In this document: positions 51,837 through 61,625 of the stretch, one piece after another
Layout: the number at the start of each line of letters is the position of its first letter
Position numbering within the stretch: position 1 is the first letter of the stretch
Assembly (NCBI RefSeq): GCF_947488835.1
Contig: NZ_CANLBK010000001.1
Coordinates: forward strand, 1,426,001-1,490,000
Direction: 5' to 3'
Source of the DNA: an uncultured Marinobacter sp.
GTDB lineage: Bacteria; Pseudomonadota; Gammaproteobacteria; Pseudomonadales; Oleiphilaceae
DNA length: 64,000 nucleotides
Position numbers and translations under genes: made by a program
The notes under the pieces: model-generated
Database searches by the model: none
Told to the model about the DNA's origin: nothing
The model's input: only the letters and a program-made list of their open reading frames with translations

Positions 51837-52780
51837 GCGGCATTCCTGTAGGTATCAGCACGTGCCTGTTGGGCAAAGAAGTCCGTCACGATGGCGGCCA
51901 CAAACATTCCCGCTATTGCACTGAGGTGCTGTCACGGCATTTTGATTTCCGTCCGATTTGTCCTGAACTGGAGGCTGGCCTGGGTGTCCCCCGCCCCGCC
52001 ATTCATCTGCGCGAATACCCGGAAGGCATGCGCCTGACAGAATCCAAAGGCACTGCTGACCACACCGATGCCATGCAGGACTTCACCAGCGGGATCATGC
52101 CCGAATTGGCCGATTTGCGCGGTTACATCCTAATGGCCAAATCCCCAAGCTGCGGCATGGCACGCATCAAAGTTCACAACCCGGAAGGGCAGGTAATGCG
52201 ACGTGACGGGCAAGGGATGTTTGCTGAGGCACTGATGCGCGCTTACCCGCTGATGCCGGTTGAAGAAGAAGGCAGGCTGAACGATGACGCGCTGCGGGAA
52301 AACTTCATTGAACGGGTATTTGCCTATGACGACTGGATGCAAAATGTTGCCGGCGAAAACCTCACCGCAAAAGCGCTGATTGAGTTCCATACCCGTCACA
52401 AATTTCAACTACTGGCACACTCAGAGAAAATTTACCGGCAACTTGGCCCTATGCTGAGCGACCTTAAATCAGAAGCCTTGGAGTCTGTTGCCAGCCGCTA
52501 CATTGAAGGCTTCATGGAGGGCATGACAAAACAGGTAAGCAGGGGCTCACATACAAACGTAATGCAGCACCTGATGGGCTATCTGAGGGATGCGATGAAA
52601 GGTGAGGACCGTAAGGTCCTGATAGAGCAAATTGAAGCCTATGGGCGCGGCGAGGTACCCCTCATTGTGCCCATGACATTGTTGAGAATGGCGCAACGCA
52701 GGGAACCGGCTGATTACCTGCAGCTACAGCAGTACCTAAGCCCCTACCCGGATGAGCTGGGGCTCAGAAACAAGGTGTAG
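51833..52780 (+). CDS. YbgA-type protein (DUF523 + DUF1722)
   Basis: The 315-aa cytosolic protein has a DUF523 domain (residues 1-150, ISTCLLGKEVRHDGGHK, CPELEAGLGVPRP, MAKSPSCGMARI) joined to DUF1722 (about 185-305, EFHTRHKFQLLAHSEKIYRQLG). This fusion is the standard architecture of YbgA-like proteins in gammaproteobacteria, often near phr. It starts by ATGA overlap with the fusion gene. Cys-rich DUF523 may bind a metal or Fe-S cluster. Confidence 0.9.
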   Translation: MSGIPVGISTCLLGKEVRHDGGHKHSRYCTEVLSRHFDFRPICPELEAGLGVPRPAIHLREYPEGMRLTESKGTADHTDAMQDFTSGIMPELADLRGYILMAKSPSCGMARIKVHNPEGQVMRRDGQGMFAEALMRAYPLMPVEEEGRLNDDALRENFIERVFAYDDWMQNVAGENLTAKALIEFHTRHKFQLLAHSEKIYRQLGPMLSDLKSEALESVASRYIEGFMEGMTKQVSRGSHTNVMQHLMGYLRDAMKGEDRKVLIEQIEAYGRGEVPLIVPMTLLRMAQRREPADYLQLQQYLSPYPDELGLRNKV

Positions 52781-52796
52781 CTGTGGCCGGCCAGCC

Positions 52797-53546
52797 TCAG
52801 AAACCGTATAGCAAGGTGATCGCCGTTTCGGTATCTGTGGACTCTACACCCGCAGGCGCGTCGGAAACGTGCTTCAACCGATAGGCTGCCTTCATTGACA
52901 AGTTGCCGATTAGGTTGGCCTTGATGGCAGTTTCTGATTGGCTGATCACGTTGTTCTCATCGAGTCCGATTTCCGTGCTCAGCTTTTGGTGAAACAGAGC
53001 ATTCTCTGAGAGAGCGTAGTTGAATTGAGCCGCCAGTCTCGCAATGGCCTCTTTCTCGACGTCTTCGCCGTCGGCGTTCAATACTTCCAGCTTGTTATAT
53101 CGGTAACCAGCACCGGCCGAGAGATCGAGGAACGAGCGTTCCCCTCGCTGCCAAACACGGTTTCCATAACCGGTGGTAGCCGTGGATTCAAAGTCATACC
53201 CTGAAAAGCGGTCTTTCTCGTATGTGCCGCGCAGAAACCAATACTGGCTTTCATCAAACTTGTAGTTGGTTTCCAAGGCTGCCTTATACTTCTCGGCTGT
53301 GGTTTGATCGGCACCTGTGGTTTCGTTTTGGGATTCAGAGTAGTTAGAACTGAAATCAGCAATGTTGCGCCAGTCTATTACCTCATGCACGAGCCCCAGG
53401 CGCCCGTTTATGTTGGTTTCTTCAGTATTACCAGAAGTCATAAGCACACCGAGTTCTGCCTCGCCTTCCCAGTTTTTGGCATCCTGGCCGTAGGCCAGTG
53501 GCGCAGCTGTGATGGCAATAACGGCAACGGTTTTCTTAAAACTCAT
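52797..53546 (-). CDS. DUF481 outer-membrane protein
   Basis: The 249-aa protein has a Sec signal peptide (1-20, LAYG) and DUF481 repeats: WEGEAELGVLMTSGNTEETN, then antiparallel beta strands, ending with an aromatic residue (LLYGF) as outer-membrane barrels do. The ATG at 53546 (behind AAGGAGC) was chosen over an upstream ATG at 53567. The family is related to E. coli YdiY; function unknown. Confidence 0.88.
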   Translation of the reverse strand: MSFKKTVAVIAITAAPLAYGQDAKNWEGEAELGVLMTSGNTEETNINGRLGLVHEVIDWRNIADFSSNYSESQNETTGADQTTAEKYKAALETNYKFDESQYWFLRGTYEKDRFSGYDFESTATTGYGNRVWQRGERSFLDLSAGAGYRYNKLEVLNADGEDVEKEAIARLAAQFNYALSENALFHQKLSTEIGLDENNVISQSETAIKANLIGNLSMKAAYRLKHVSDAPAGVESTDTETAITLLYGF

Positions 53547-53587
53547 GAAAGCTCCTTGAATAGTCAATTCAGGCGCATGAACAAATA

Positions 53588-54604
53588 TTAAGGAGCGGGG
53601 GCGTTTGGACGCTCACCTTTCAAGCTTTTTTCGGCCTGGCGCTCCCGTTCTGACTTCTTGCGCGCTTTGCGTTCGGCAATTACCCGAGCGGCGTCACCAC
53701 CCACATGTGCCTCTCCCCGAGCTTCGGCAAGTCGCATCTGAAGCTCTCGCTCCGCGAAGCGTGCCTTCTGCTCGTCACTCAGGGAATCAATACACCTGTG
53801 GCAGCTCACGCCTTGTGCATAGCTCGGGTGCTCTTTATCAGCCTCGGTAATCGGCCGACGGCAGGCATGACACTGGTCATAACCGCCGCGCTCCAAACGA
53901 TGATTGACCGTCACCCGGTCGTCAAATACAAAACATTCACCTTTCCAGAGGCTCTGCTCTTCCGGCACATCTTCCAGATACTTTAAAATGCCGCCTTTAA
54001 GGTGATAAACCTCTTCAAAACCCTGCTCTCTCAGGTAAGCCGTAGACTTTTCACAACGAATGCCACCGGTGCAGAACATGGCCACTTTTTTATGCTTTGC
54101 CGGGTCGAGGTTTTGCTTTACGTATTCGGGGAACTCGCGAAAGGTGTCCGTGGCGGGATTGATGGCGTGCTCGAAAGTACCAATTTCCACTTCGTACTGG
54201 TTGCGGGTGTCTACAAGAAGCACATCCGGGTCTGAAATCAACGCGTTCCATTCAGCCGGCTCCACGTAGGTGCCCACAATGCGCTTCGGGTCGATGCCAT
54301 CAACGCCCATGGTGACAATCTCTTTTTTGAGTTTCACTTTGGTACGTTTGAAGGGCTGAATATCTACGTAGGACTCTTTGTAATCAACACCGTCAAAGCG
54401 CTCATCTGTGTTCAGCCAGGCTTGCACAGCATCAATCCCACTCCGGCTTCCGGCGATGGTGCCATTAATACCTTCACGGGCCAGCAACAGAGTGCCATGC
54501 ACACCGTTAGCTTGCATGATATCCAGCAGTGGGTGGCGAAGGGTTTTGTAATCATTCAGAACGGCGAACTTATAGAGCGCGCACACAACAACGTTGTTGC
54601 TCAT
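53588..54604 (-). CDS. trhO: tRNA uridine(34) hydroxylase (rhodanese-like)
   Basis: The 338-aa cytosolic enzyme makes 5-hydroxyuridine at tRNA position 34. It has an N-terminal acylphosphatase-like domain ([34 protein letters not shown]), a rhodanese domain with catalytic Cys178 in CTGGIRC (Cys184 also conserved) and a C-terminal Cys-rich region ([13 protein letters not shown]) followed by a charged tail. The ATG at 54604 was chosen because of its GGAGAC site. Confidence 0.93.
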   Translation of the reverse strand: MSNNVVVCALYKFAVLNDYKTLRHPLLDIMQANGVHGTLLLAREGINGTIAGSRSGIDAVQAWLNTDERFDGVDYKESYVDIQPFKRTKVKLKKEIVTMGVDGIDPKRIVGTYVEPAEWNALISDPDVLLVDTRNQYEVEIGTFEHAINPATDTFREFPEYVKQNLDPAKHKKVAMFCTGGIRCEKSTAYLREQGFEEVYHLKGGILKYLEDVPEEQSLWKGECFVFDDRVTVNHRLERGGYDQCHACRRPITEADKEHPSYAQGVSCHRCIDSLSDEQKARFAERELQMRLAEARGEAHVGGDAARVIAERKARKKSERERQAEKSLKGERPNAPAP

Positions 54605-54743
54605 GGGGAGTCTCCTGCAGGCCGGATCGTAAATCCGGAGCATCAATGTATTTATCTGGAAGGTTCAAGCCAGAGAGGGCGAAGATTCTAACCCACTCAG
54701 GCTTTTGTTCAAGTCAGGGTTGGCCGAAGCCAGCATCAGGCAG

Positions 54744-55475
54744 TTACTTTTCAGCGTTGGCGAGCTCCCGCTCAACAATCGCAGAAAGCTGGCCCCAACC
54801 CGGGCGAGTCAGGCGAATGTTATCCACCAGTACGGTGGGCGTACTGGTCACTTGCAGCTGCATGGCTGCGCGACGGCTCGCTTCGATCACTTCCCGGTGC
54901 AATTCAGTTGTCATGCAGCGGCGCAAACGGCGCTCTTCAAGCCCAAGATCCTTACCATAACGCGCAAAGGTGGCCACCGGGTCGTTGGAGCCACTCCATT
55001 CGCTTTGTGAATCATAAAGGCGTTCATGCATCTCCCAGTATGCGCCCTGATCGCCGGCGCAGCGGGCAGCCTGGGCCGCTGGAAATGCGTTCTGGTGCTG
55101 CTGTAAAGGCAAGTCGAAATACACAAAACGGACTTTCCCTGCCTCCACATATTCCTGCTTCAAACGCTTACTGGCTGGCGCAAACAGGCCGCAGGCCGGG
55201 CACTGATAATCCGCAAACTCACGCACAACCACCGGAGCGTCGTCCGCACCGACAGAAACACCATACTGATCCAACTCCGCCGGGAAGGCTTCCGCGTTAG
55301 GCGCAGCAACAGGCAACTCATCTGAATTTGGCGTCGGGGCGGCTGTCAGGAAAAAGGCACCAGTAACAATCGCAGCCAGAGCCAACACACTCACCACAAT
55401 AACCAGCGGCTTATTCGACTGGGTTTGCCGGGGCGGTGGTGCACCGGTTTCTTTACGACGTTTTGCTTCACCCAT
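54744..55475 (-). CDS. membrane-anchored DsbA-like thioredoxin
   Basis: The 243-aa protein begins MGEAKRRKE, then a single membrane helix (23-44) and a periplasmic thioredoxin_4/DsbA-like domain with the redox pair C92-P-A-C95 (ADYQCPACGLF), an inserted helical region (FDLPLQQHQNAFPAAQAARCAG) and the STPTVLVDN cis-Pro strand. It is probably a periplasmic thiol oxidoreductase. It is transcribed divergently from the nitronate monooxygenase gene. Confidence 0.88.
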   Translation of the reverse strand: MGEAKRRKETGAPPPRQTQSNKPLVIVVSVLALAAIVTGAFFLTAAPTPNSDELPVAAPNAEAFPAELDQYGVSVGADDAPVVVREFADYQCPACGLFAPASKRLKQEYVEAGKVRFVYFDLPLQQHQNAFPAAQAARCAGDQGAYWEMHERLYDSQSEWSGSNDPVATFARYGKDLGLEERRLRRCMTTELHREVIEASRRAAMQLQVTSTPTVLVDNIRLTRPGWGQLSAIVERELANAEK

Positions 55476-55602
55476 GTTTAACTCCTTTTATTTTGCAGAG
55501 GTAACCTGACAATTGTTAGCAGGCGAACATTCCCACAATCACTCAGGCAGGCTAAGATCCTCTATATCCTACATAAGTTCCAATATAAATTAAGGAGATC
55601 TC

Positions 55603-56568
55603 ATGTCACTTCCAGCCTTTAGTGCGGATTCTTTAAGCCTGCCACTCATTGCCGCCCCCATGTTTCTCATATCCGGCCCTGAACTGGCACTTGCGTGCTG
55701 TCGCGAGGGCATTGTTGGGAGTTTCCCCGCTCTGAATCAACGCACAAGCGAAGGCTTTGAAGAGTGGCTGGTTCAGATGACAGATGGCCTCGGCAAACTG
55801 AAAGATGCCAACCCGGAAGCCAACATAGCGCCTTACGCTGTCAACCTGATCGTACATCGCTCCAACCCTCGCTGGCAGGCCGATCTGGAACTTTGCGTAA
55901 AGCACCAGGTGCCCATCATTATTACGTCGCTAGGCGCCGCCAGCCAAGTAGTTGAAGCCGTGCATAGTTATGGCGGAGTGGTCTTCCACGATGTAACAAA
56001 CCAGAAGCACGCCCGCAAAGCCGCCGAGGCGGGGGTGGACGGAGTTATTGCAGTATCTGCCGGTGCCGGTGGGCATGCAGGCACGATCAACCCATTTGTT
56101 CTGGTTCACGAAATCCGCGAAGTATTTGATGGCACTATTTTGCTGGCCGGCGGGCTCTCCCACGGTGAGGACATATTGGCCGCTCAAGCACTTGGAGCAG
56201 ACCTTTCCTACATGGGAACGCGCTTTATTAACACCACTGAATCCAATGCGGATGATGCCTATCGCACCATGATTATCGAGTCTGAATCCAGCGACATCAT
56301 TCATACTCCTGCCGTGTCTGGCGTGCCCGCCAGTTTCATGAGGCAGAGCCTGGAAGCAGCGGGATTCGATATGAAACAATTGAATCAGGCGGGTGAGATC
56401 AATTATGGCGAAAAGCTGAAACCAATGGACGACGAGGCCAAAGCCTGGAAAACCGTTTGGTCCGCAGGCCAGGGGGTCAGTCAAATTAACGATGTGGTCA
56501 GCGTTGAGGCTCTGGTTTCAAGGTTGAAGCAGGAATATCAAAACGCGCGTGCGCGGCTTTGCACCTGA
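55603..56568 (+). CDS. nitronate monooxygenase family FMN enzyme
   Basis: The 321-aa TIM-barrel flavoprotein has the 2-nitropropane-dioxygenase pattern: LPLIAAPMFLISGPEL, GIVGSFPALN, AGAGGHAGTINPF (the FMN-phosphate loop with the catalytic His) and LLAGGLSHGEDILAAQALGADLSYMGTRF. AAGGAG precedes the ATG. Nitronate monooxygenases oxidise alkyl nitronates such as propionate 3-nitronate; the physiological substrate is unknown. Confidence 0.92.
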   Translation: MSLPAFSADSLSLPLIAAPMFLISGPELALACCREGIVGSFPALNQRTSEGFEEWLVQMTDGLGKLKDANPEANIAPYAVNLIVHRSNPRWQADLELCVKHQVPIIITSLGAASQVVEAVHSYGGVVFHDVTNQKHARKAAEAGVDGVIAVSAGAGGHAGTINPFVLVHEIREVFDGTILLAGGLSHGEDILAAQALGADLSYMGTRFINTTESNADDAYRTMIIESESSDIIHTPAVSGVPASFMRQSLEAAGFDMKQLNQAGEINYGEKLKPMDDEAKAWKTVWSAGQGVSQINDVVSVEALVSRLKQEYQNARARLCT

Positions 56569-56590
56569 TGCATCATTGAAAATGCCCCCG

Positions 56591-56609
56591 GTTCCGTTAA
56601 ACACGGAAC
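56591..56609. terminator. hairpin shared by the MCP and nitronate monooxygenase 3' ends
   Basis: GTTCCGT (56591-56597) pairs with ACGGAAC (56603-56609). It overlaps the MCP stop and lies 22 bp past the convergent gene, so it could stop transcripts from both sides. No clear U-run. Confidence 0.4.
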
Positions 56610-58537
56610 TGGGATGCATTGCTCTGAAGGGCCACCAGTAGTTCGCTGATTTCAAGACTGGCCGTATCGGAACGCTGGATCGCCTCCACAGTTACCTCAG
56701 CTGTATGCGCAATACCTTCCACACTCACACTCACTCTTTGTGCCTGCTGACCCTCTTGCCCTGCCACAGATGCAATGCTCAATGCCTGTTCCTGCAAGCT
56801 ACTGAGTAGCTGATTGATCTGGTCAAAATGCTCATCGGCACGGCGAAACTCCGCAGAGGATTCCACAACCTGCTCTGATACTTTACCAATCACCGATACA
56901 GCCTGTTTGCTGCCCTGTTGCAGTTGCGCAATGATGGCTTCAATTTCGGTAGTGGATGATTGAGTTCGGCTTGCCAGAGTTCGCACCTCATCGGCAACAA
57001 CAGCAAACCCGCGGCCCGACTCACCCGCTCTGGCTGCTTCTATCGCCGCGTTAAGTGCCAGCAAGTTGGTCTGCTCCGCAATAGCGCCTATTACCGACAA
57101 AACCGACGTGATTTGTGTGCTTTGCTTATCCAGTGTACTGACGGCTTCCACGGCCCGCTGTACATTGAGCACGACATCGTCGAGGCGCTTAAGGACATCC
57201 CGGGAGATAGCCGCTGTTGCATCACTTTCAGCGCTAACACTTCGTACTGCGCCGGCCACCTCCTGAATATTCTGCGCAACGCCTTCAATGCTGTGGGACA
57301 TGGCCGCCATGGTTTCAGAAACGTCCACAACTTCCTGCTGCTGTGTACTGACTGCTGCAACCGCATCCCGGCTGACCTCACCCTGTGCCCGAGCTTTTCC
57401 GACAGCGACCTCCGCCGAATTTTTAACATCGGTAACCAACTCCTGAATGCGCGCAATAAACTGGTTAACACCTCGAGCCATCTCCGTCAGCTCATCATTG
57501 CCTTTCAGGTTCACCCGGCGAGTCAGGTCTGCCTCCCCATCGGCAATGCCGCGGATGGCGGAATTCAGGCGCAGAACCCTGGGCAACACGCTCCCTCCAA
57601 GCACCGCTGCCACCAGAATCAGAAGAATGACCATGGAGCTGACTGCAACCAGTGTCAGGCTCGACGACAAGCCTGCTGCTTCGCGGCGAAGGGCATCAAC
57701 TGTCTTGCTGATGTGGGATTGCGCGCCGGCCCCAATATCTGTCAGTTGCTGCTGAAGCCTCTGGTTAACCTGATCGGTTTCAGCCTCAAGGGTTTTCCTT
57801 GAGGCATCAATGCTGCTGGCAAGGGCAGCACTGAACTCTGCTTTTAAAGACGCAAGGTCGCGATTAATACCATCCAATGCCAACCCGATTTTCAGCTGCC
57901 CAATCGCCGAACCTTTTGGTTTGATGTCTGCCGTTATAATGACAACATTCGGATCACGGCTTGCAGCGTCCAACACCCGATTGGCCGCACCGCCCCCGTC
58001 ACCTTGTTCCATCAGAGCGAGCACCCGTTCATCGGTACGATCAACGTAGCGGGTCATGCGTTTACCGTACTGGTCAAAATAGATAGCGAAGAGCACAGAC
58101 TCCCGGGCGTCTGCCAGTTCCACGAGCTCGGTCAACCGTGGAATATCCCTGTCCCAGATCAGTGGTGCAGCAACCGCCGCCAGTACATCTGCCAGCCCTT
58201 GCGCCTCTGCCATAACAGCATTGCGGACATTCTCCGCCACGCGTTCCTGCTGCTGGCTCTGCTGGAGGGTTAGTTCTTCAGACAGCTCCCTTACACTTTC
58301 TTCGCGCATGGCTTGCAAGCGCAGGCGAACATCGTCGCGGGTAGCTTCAAAGGATTCACTGAGCTGATCGCTGCTGGTTTCAAGTGCGGAGCCGGCGGTG
58401 TCTATCAAGCGCTCAACCTGATTTGTGATCAACCACTGACTGATAAAAACCTGTGCCAGTCCAGCCACCACCAGAACAATAAACACTGGCCGAAACAGCC
58501 TGCTGGTGAACAAATTTTTCAAGAAACGAGAGGCCAT
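56597..58537 (-). CDS. methyl-accepting chemotaxis protein
   Basis: The 646-aa receptor has an N-terminal helix (about 10-30), a periplasmic sensor of about 260 residues (helical, glutamine-rich), a second membrane helix (about 293-318), HAMP ([17 protein letters not shown]) and a signalling domain with the hairpin [28 protein letters not shown]. The ATG at 58537 was chosen; another in frame at 58555 is possible. No C-terminal CheR-binding pentapeptide is visible. Ligand unknown. Confidence 0.93.
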   Translation of the reverse strand: MASRFLKNLFTSRLFRPVFIVLVVAGLAQVFISQWLITNQVERLIDTAGSALETSSDQLSESFEATRDDVRLRLQAMREESVRELSEELTLQQSQQQERVAENVRNAVMAEAQGLADVLAAVAAPLIWDRDIPRLTELVELADARESVLFAIYFDQYGKRMTRYVDRTDERVLALMEQGDGGGAANRVLDAASRDPNVVIITADIKPKGSAIGQLKIGLALDGINRDLASLKAEFSAALASSIDASRKTLEAETDQVNQRLQQQLTDIGAGAQSHISKTVDALRREAAGLSSSLTLVAVSSMVILLILVAAVLGGSVLPRVLRLNSAIRGIADGEADLTRRVNLKGNDELTEMARGVNQFIARIQELVTDVKNSAEVAVGKARAQGEVSRDAVAAVSTQQQEVVDVSETMAAMSHSIEGVAQNIQEVAGAVRSVSAESDATAAISRDVLKRLDDVVLNVQRAVEAVSTLDKQSTQITSVLSVIGAIAEQTNLLALNAAIEAARAGESGRGFAVVADEVRTLASRTQSSTTEIEAIIAQLQQGSKQAVSVIGKVSEQVVESSAEFRRADEHFDQINQLLSSLQEQALSIASVAGQEGQQAQRVSVSVEGIAHTAEVTVEAIQRSDTASLEISELLVALQSNASQFRV

Positions 58538-58694
58538 ACACCAATCCCTCAACATGCTACTCCGGCGAGCGGGGTATCTTTATTTTTGTCATTTAGATGC
58601 TTCTTTATAACAGTTGTAGCAAAGCCGACGACAAAGGGGGACTTCTTTATGCAGGGATTTGTTGGAGAGGGTAAAACAGGTGGGGTTCAAGAGG

Positions 58695-58721
58695 GGCGCC
58701 CCGGCGGTTTTCCGGGGCGCC
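58695..58721. terminator. strong GC hairpin after the first DUF5666 gene
   Basis: GGCGCCCCGG (58695-58704) pairs with CCGGGGCGCC (58712-58721), loop CGGTTTT. It lies 13-39 bp past the DUF5666 stop on the minus strand. Very stable, but no U-run follows on the minus strand, so it may act as a blocking or stability element. Confidence 0.6.
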
Positions 58722-58733
58722 GAAATTCAAAAT

Positions 58734-60206
58734 TCAGTCAGCCTCGTCCAGTTTAATTTCGACAATAAAGTAAGCGCCAGAGCGCGCCTCGTACTCTACT
58801 TCTACCATCGGGTTCTCACCCAGATCTACTTTTTCCTTAAGGCCCGCCTTAGAAGTCCCATCGTATTCAGTCGCATCATCAAGACGCATATCTACACCAA
58901 GAATACGGATGTCGTTCCCTACAATCGCCGTAACTCGCCCCGAGAGTTCGAATTCCAAATCAGGCGTTTCATCGTCTTGTTCAATCTTAATTGCCTCAAG
59001 GAAGACTCTGCCTTCACTGTCCCTGCGCTCGATTCCCTCAACCTCTAGAACCAAGTCCGCTTCAAGATCCAACAGCTTGAGACGTTGCTCCTCATCGCCA
59101 GTGATAATCGTCAGAGACGTGAGCTGCACCAAAACACCACCTACATACAACTGACTGTTCTCGTAATCTATCGCGGAGGTTTTGCCGCCCTCAATCTCTA
59201 CATCCGCCTCACGCAGGGTGATTTCATCTGCCTTTACAACTCCATCAGAAACGAAGTTGCCCTCTACCTGAATCAGTGCCCCCTGAACCAGATCGCTGCG
59301 CTGAATACCGTCATCAAACTCAGTTTCACTCGTCACTTCGACGGTTAACCCGTTAATCGTGAAGGTGCTGCTGGCCTCTTCAAATGGGCTGGTGACAGGC
59401 CCTACAAACTCGATATCCGTCTCCATGCTTTGACGGTAGCGCCGGAAATCATTCGGCTCTATTTCATTGGCCTGCAAAACACCATCACGGCTCAAGTTAC
59501 CCTCAACCTCAACCACCAGTGAATTAGCGAGCGCAGCACCGTCGATACCTTTGAATTCCGCATTCCCATAGTTGACAAGCTGAGTACCGATGACAAAGGT
59601 CATCTGACTGGTGTTCAAATCAGATATATGCCCCTCCAGCTCTACTTCATTGAAATCATCGAAATCATTTACATTTTGGTGCGCGCGGAGCCCAAGATAG
59701 CTGGCCCGAAAATCGCCGTTAGGCATCCTCCATCCAGACATTCTCGCAAAGTCACCCGTCACAAGATCTTCGATCACTTTTCCTTTCACAACTGTTCGTG
59801 AGTCAATTCGGACTGTCTGTCCAAGAATGCTGATCTCGGCAGTTTTTGAAGCATGGTTCCAAGCTTCAACAATGACTACCGATCCGCGCAAACTGTCATC
59901 ATACTCAACTGATTCGGCACGGCCTGTGGAGTCAGCTCGCCACTCACCTTCAACTCGTAGGATCATTCCCTCATGAAGCTGCCTCTCGGTGCTGATACCG
60001 TCATCACTGCGCACACTGCCATCAGTAGAGAACTTCACACCATTCACAAAAACACTACCAAACCCCGATACCGGCCCCACGCTGGACCCGGTGCCGCGAA
60101 TGCCACCATCCGCTACTTTAAACTCACTACCACAGGCGGAGAACAGCCCGAGAGTCAAGAGAGCCGCCAGTGCAGTCAATAAACGTTTGCGGGATATCGG
60201 TTTCAT
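58734..60206 (-). CDS. DUF5666 lipoprotein (copy 1)
   Basis: The 490-aa protein has a lipoprotein signal with lipobox FSAC (Cys25) and, after a conserved VGPVSGFGSVFVNG start, successive beta-rich DUF5666 repeats of roughly 70-90 residues (for example VVEVEGNLSRDGVLQANEIE, LIQVEGNFVSDGVVKADEIT). The ATG at 60206 (MKPISRK) has a GGTGAG site; the upstream ATG at 60218 has none. The protein is strongly acidic and probably surface- or periplasm-located. It is paralogous to 61626-63056. Confidence 0.88.
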   Translation of the reverse strand: MKPISRKRLLTALAALLTLGLFSACGSEFKVADGGIRGTGSSVGPVSGFGSVFVNGVKFSTDGSVRSDDGISTERQLHEGMILRVEGEWRADSTGRAESVEYDDSLRGSVVIVEAWNHASKTAEISILGQTVRIDSRTVVKGKVIEDLVTGDFARMSGWRMPNGDFRASYLGLRAHQNVNDFDDFNEVELEGHISDLNTSQMTFVIGTQLVNYGNAEFKGIDGAALANSLVVEVEGNLSRDGVLQANEIEPNDFRRYRQSMETDIEFVGPVTSPFEEASSTFTINGLTVEVTSETEFDDGIQRSDLVQGALIQVEGNFVSDGVVKADEITLREADVEIEGGKTSAIDYENSQLYVGGVLVQLTSLTIITGDEEQRLKLLDLEADLVLEVEGIERRDSEGRVFLEAIKIEQDDETPDLEFELSGRVTAIVGNDIRILGVDMRLDDATEYDGTSKAGLKEKVDLGENPMVEVEYEARSGAYFIVEIKLDEAD

Positions 60207-60257
60207 TGTGCTCACCATTTTGGAAAGGCCTGTTGCATCACAATTTCGGACGCCTTA

Positions 60258-60659
60258 TCAAGTATCATCGCTGTACCGCCGCCCCGCGTTCTCGCCGGGT
60301 CTATACTTTTGGCGTCTGATTCCAGGCGAAACCTCAAAGCTGGGCACATCCTGTATATAGGTACTGCGCCTGAGAAGAATTTGCCCGCTATCCAGCTGCT
60401 CAACCACGCCTTTTCGTAGCAGCTCGTTTAGAACCACAGAAGAGGAAAGCCCGGGATTAACCGCCTGCACCAGCTGGCTGAACGAAGGTTCTTTCAGATG
60501 ATTCATCGACAGCAGCACCGGGTGCAGATTTTCATCAAGAAATCCAAGCGCACTGATCCAATGCCTGACGACTTCACGACTTGGAGAAGACAATATAGTG
60601 CTGGCAAGCTCGGTAGGCTCCCAGCGACACACAAACTTAGGCTGGCTGCTGGAATTCAT
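60258..60659 (-). CDS. short DUF6502-like protein
   Basis: The 133-aa protein starts by ATGA overlap with the full DUF6502 gene. Its middle (PSFSQLVQAVNPGLSSSVVL, LNELLRKGVVEQLDSG, LLRRSTYI) parallels the corresponding part of that protein (LSFSELAKKYSGDMPPRSVL, LDELLRVGVVSVDSDTG, LTRRAYV). The N-terminal RPLARLLLRNGIPYGEF region is missing. It may be a truncated paralog or a dedicated partner. It is complete and ends 51 bp before the DUF5666 copy 1 start. Confidence 0.7.
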   Translation of the reverse strand: MNSSSQPKFVCRWEPTELASTILSSPSREVVRHWISALGFLDENLHPVLLSMNHLKEPSFSQLVQAVNPGLSSSVVLNELLRKGVVEQLDSGQILLRRSTYIQDVPSFEVSPGIRRQKYRPGENAGRRYSDDT

Positions 60660-61534
60660 AAAGCCCTCTCACTTTTAGAGCCGAGTGGAGATGTTTCTGC
60701 AACAGTAACTTCTTCAAAAATGAAAACACTGACGCCTGTTCTATAGGAGTCCTGAGGTGAGTCCGCTGCCTGGTTGCCCGAGACATCGCGGTCTTTTGGA
60801 CCCAGCCAGGAGTCCAACTGCTCCAGCATTTTCTGGGATTGCTCTGCCGCCTGCGCGCGCCAAGCCTCCATCACTTCCGGTGGAATGTTGTTATACGTCA
60901 GCGTGCGCTGGAACAACGGCCGTTGACTGCCAGCGTTGCAGACCAGGTTATGATCCACCGTCGCTATAAGGTCTGATACATCCTCACCAAAGATCTGGAG
61001 CATTTCCTGACTGTCTCCGACCGGCACATAAGCTCTGCGCGTAAGAGTCAAATTGCCGGTGTCACTATCTACAGACACCACCCCAACCCTTAACAGCTCA
61101 TCCAGCACAGAACGCGGGGGCATATCTCCACTGTACTTTTTTGCCAGTTCGCTAAAACTCAATGCCCCATCAAAAGGCAATATAGCGGGCTCTCCTGCAG
61201 CGCTCTGAAACTTGGCATCATGCACCCAACCAGACACTACGCGAGATGCCCGGTTGGCATGCAGCACTTCAGATTTCCCTATGTGCTGGCCCGCAAGAAT
61301 CTCCCGCTGACGTTTAACTTCTTTGCGCGTTAACCCCGTCATAACCGCCGCACCCGAATCGGTAGGCTTGCGCCGTTCACCCGGGAAGTCCTCCAGCGCC
61401 GCTTCCACATAAGCTCGCTTGACCAATTCGGCAAACTCTCCATAGGGAATACCGTTGCGCAGTAACAACCTCGCAAGAGGTCGCAGAATGCGGAACAGGG
61501 CCTGGTGCAATGGGTTGGAGAGGGTTTCTTTCAT
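60656..61534 (-). CDS. DUF6502 protein, candidate regulator
   Basis: The 292-aa protein has the DUF6502 start LHQALFRILRPLARLLLRNGIPYGEFAELVK, then VMTGLTRKEVKRQREIL, which looks like a helix-turn-helix recognition region, and the FDGALSFSELAKKYSGDMPPRSVLDELLRVG block. DNA binding is inferred from the HTH-like segment and the palindromes around it. A TATAAT -10 lies 7 nt before the ATG inside a palindrome, so the mRNA may be leaderless and the gene self-repressed. It is flanked by DUF5666 genes. Confidence 0.8.
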   Translation of the reverse strand: MKETLSNPLHQALFRILRPLARLLLRNGIPYGEFAELVKRAYVEAALEDFPGERRKPTDSGAAVMTGLTRKEVKRQREILAGQHIGKSEVLHANRASRVVSGWVHDAKFQSAAGEPAILPFDGALSFSELAKKYSGDMPPRSVLDELLRVGVVSVDSDTGNLTLTRRAYVPVGDSQEMLQIFGEDVSDLIATVDHNLVCNAGSQRPLFQRTLTYNNIPPEVMEAWRAQAAEQSQKMLEQLDSWLGPKDRDVSGNQAADSPQDSYRTGVSVFIFEEVTVAETSPLGSKSERAL

Positions 61535-61537
61535 GAT

Positions 61538-61553
61538 TGGGATTATATTCCCA
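61538..61553 (-). promoter_or_regulatory. palindrome over the -10 box of the DUF6502 gene
   Basis: On the minus strand TGGGAATATAATCCCA is a palindrome with a perfect TGGGA/TCCCA frame. It contains TATAAT (61547-61542) 7 nt before the ATG at 61534. The same pattern occurs twice upstream of DUF5666 copy 2 (63114, 63140). A candidate operator. Confidence 0.7.
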
Positions 61554-61565
61554 TTTTTAGCGACA

Positions 61566-61599
61566 GGCCAGACCTTCTGTGTTATCAGTTGGTCTGGCC
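61566..61599 (-). terminator. hairpin between DUF5666 copy 2 and DUF6502
   Basis: GGCCAGACC (61566-61574) pairs with GGTCTGGCC (61591-61599), loop of 16. It lies 27 bp past the DUF5666 copy 2 stop on the minus strand. No U-run, so terminator function is uncertain. It separates the two transcription units together with the promoter at 61538-61553. Confidence 0.5.
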
Positions 61600-61625
61600 C
61601 GGTTTGCTATTGGTGATACCCGCGT

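Noticed and set aside
56960..57802. 280-codon plus-strand frame
   Set aside because: It is antisense to the chemotaxis receptor, whose HAMP and signalling motifs are unambiguous.
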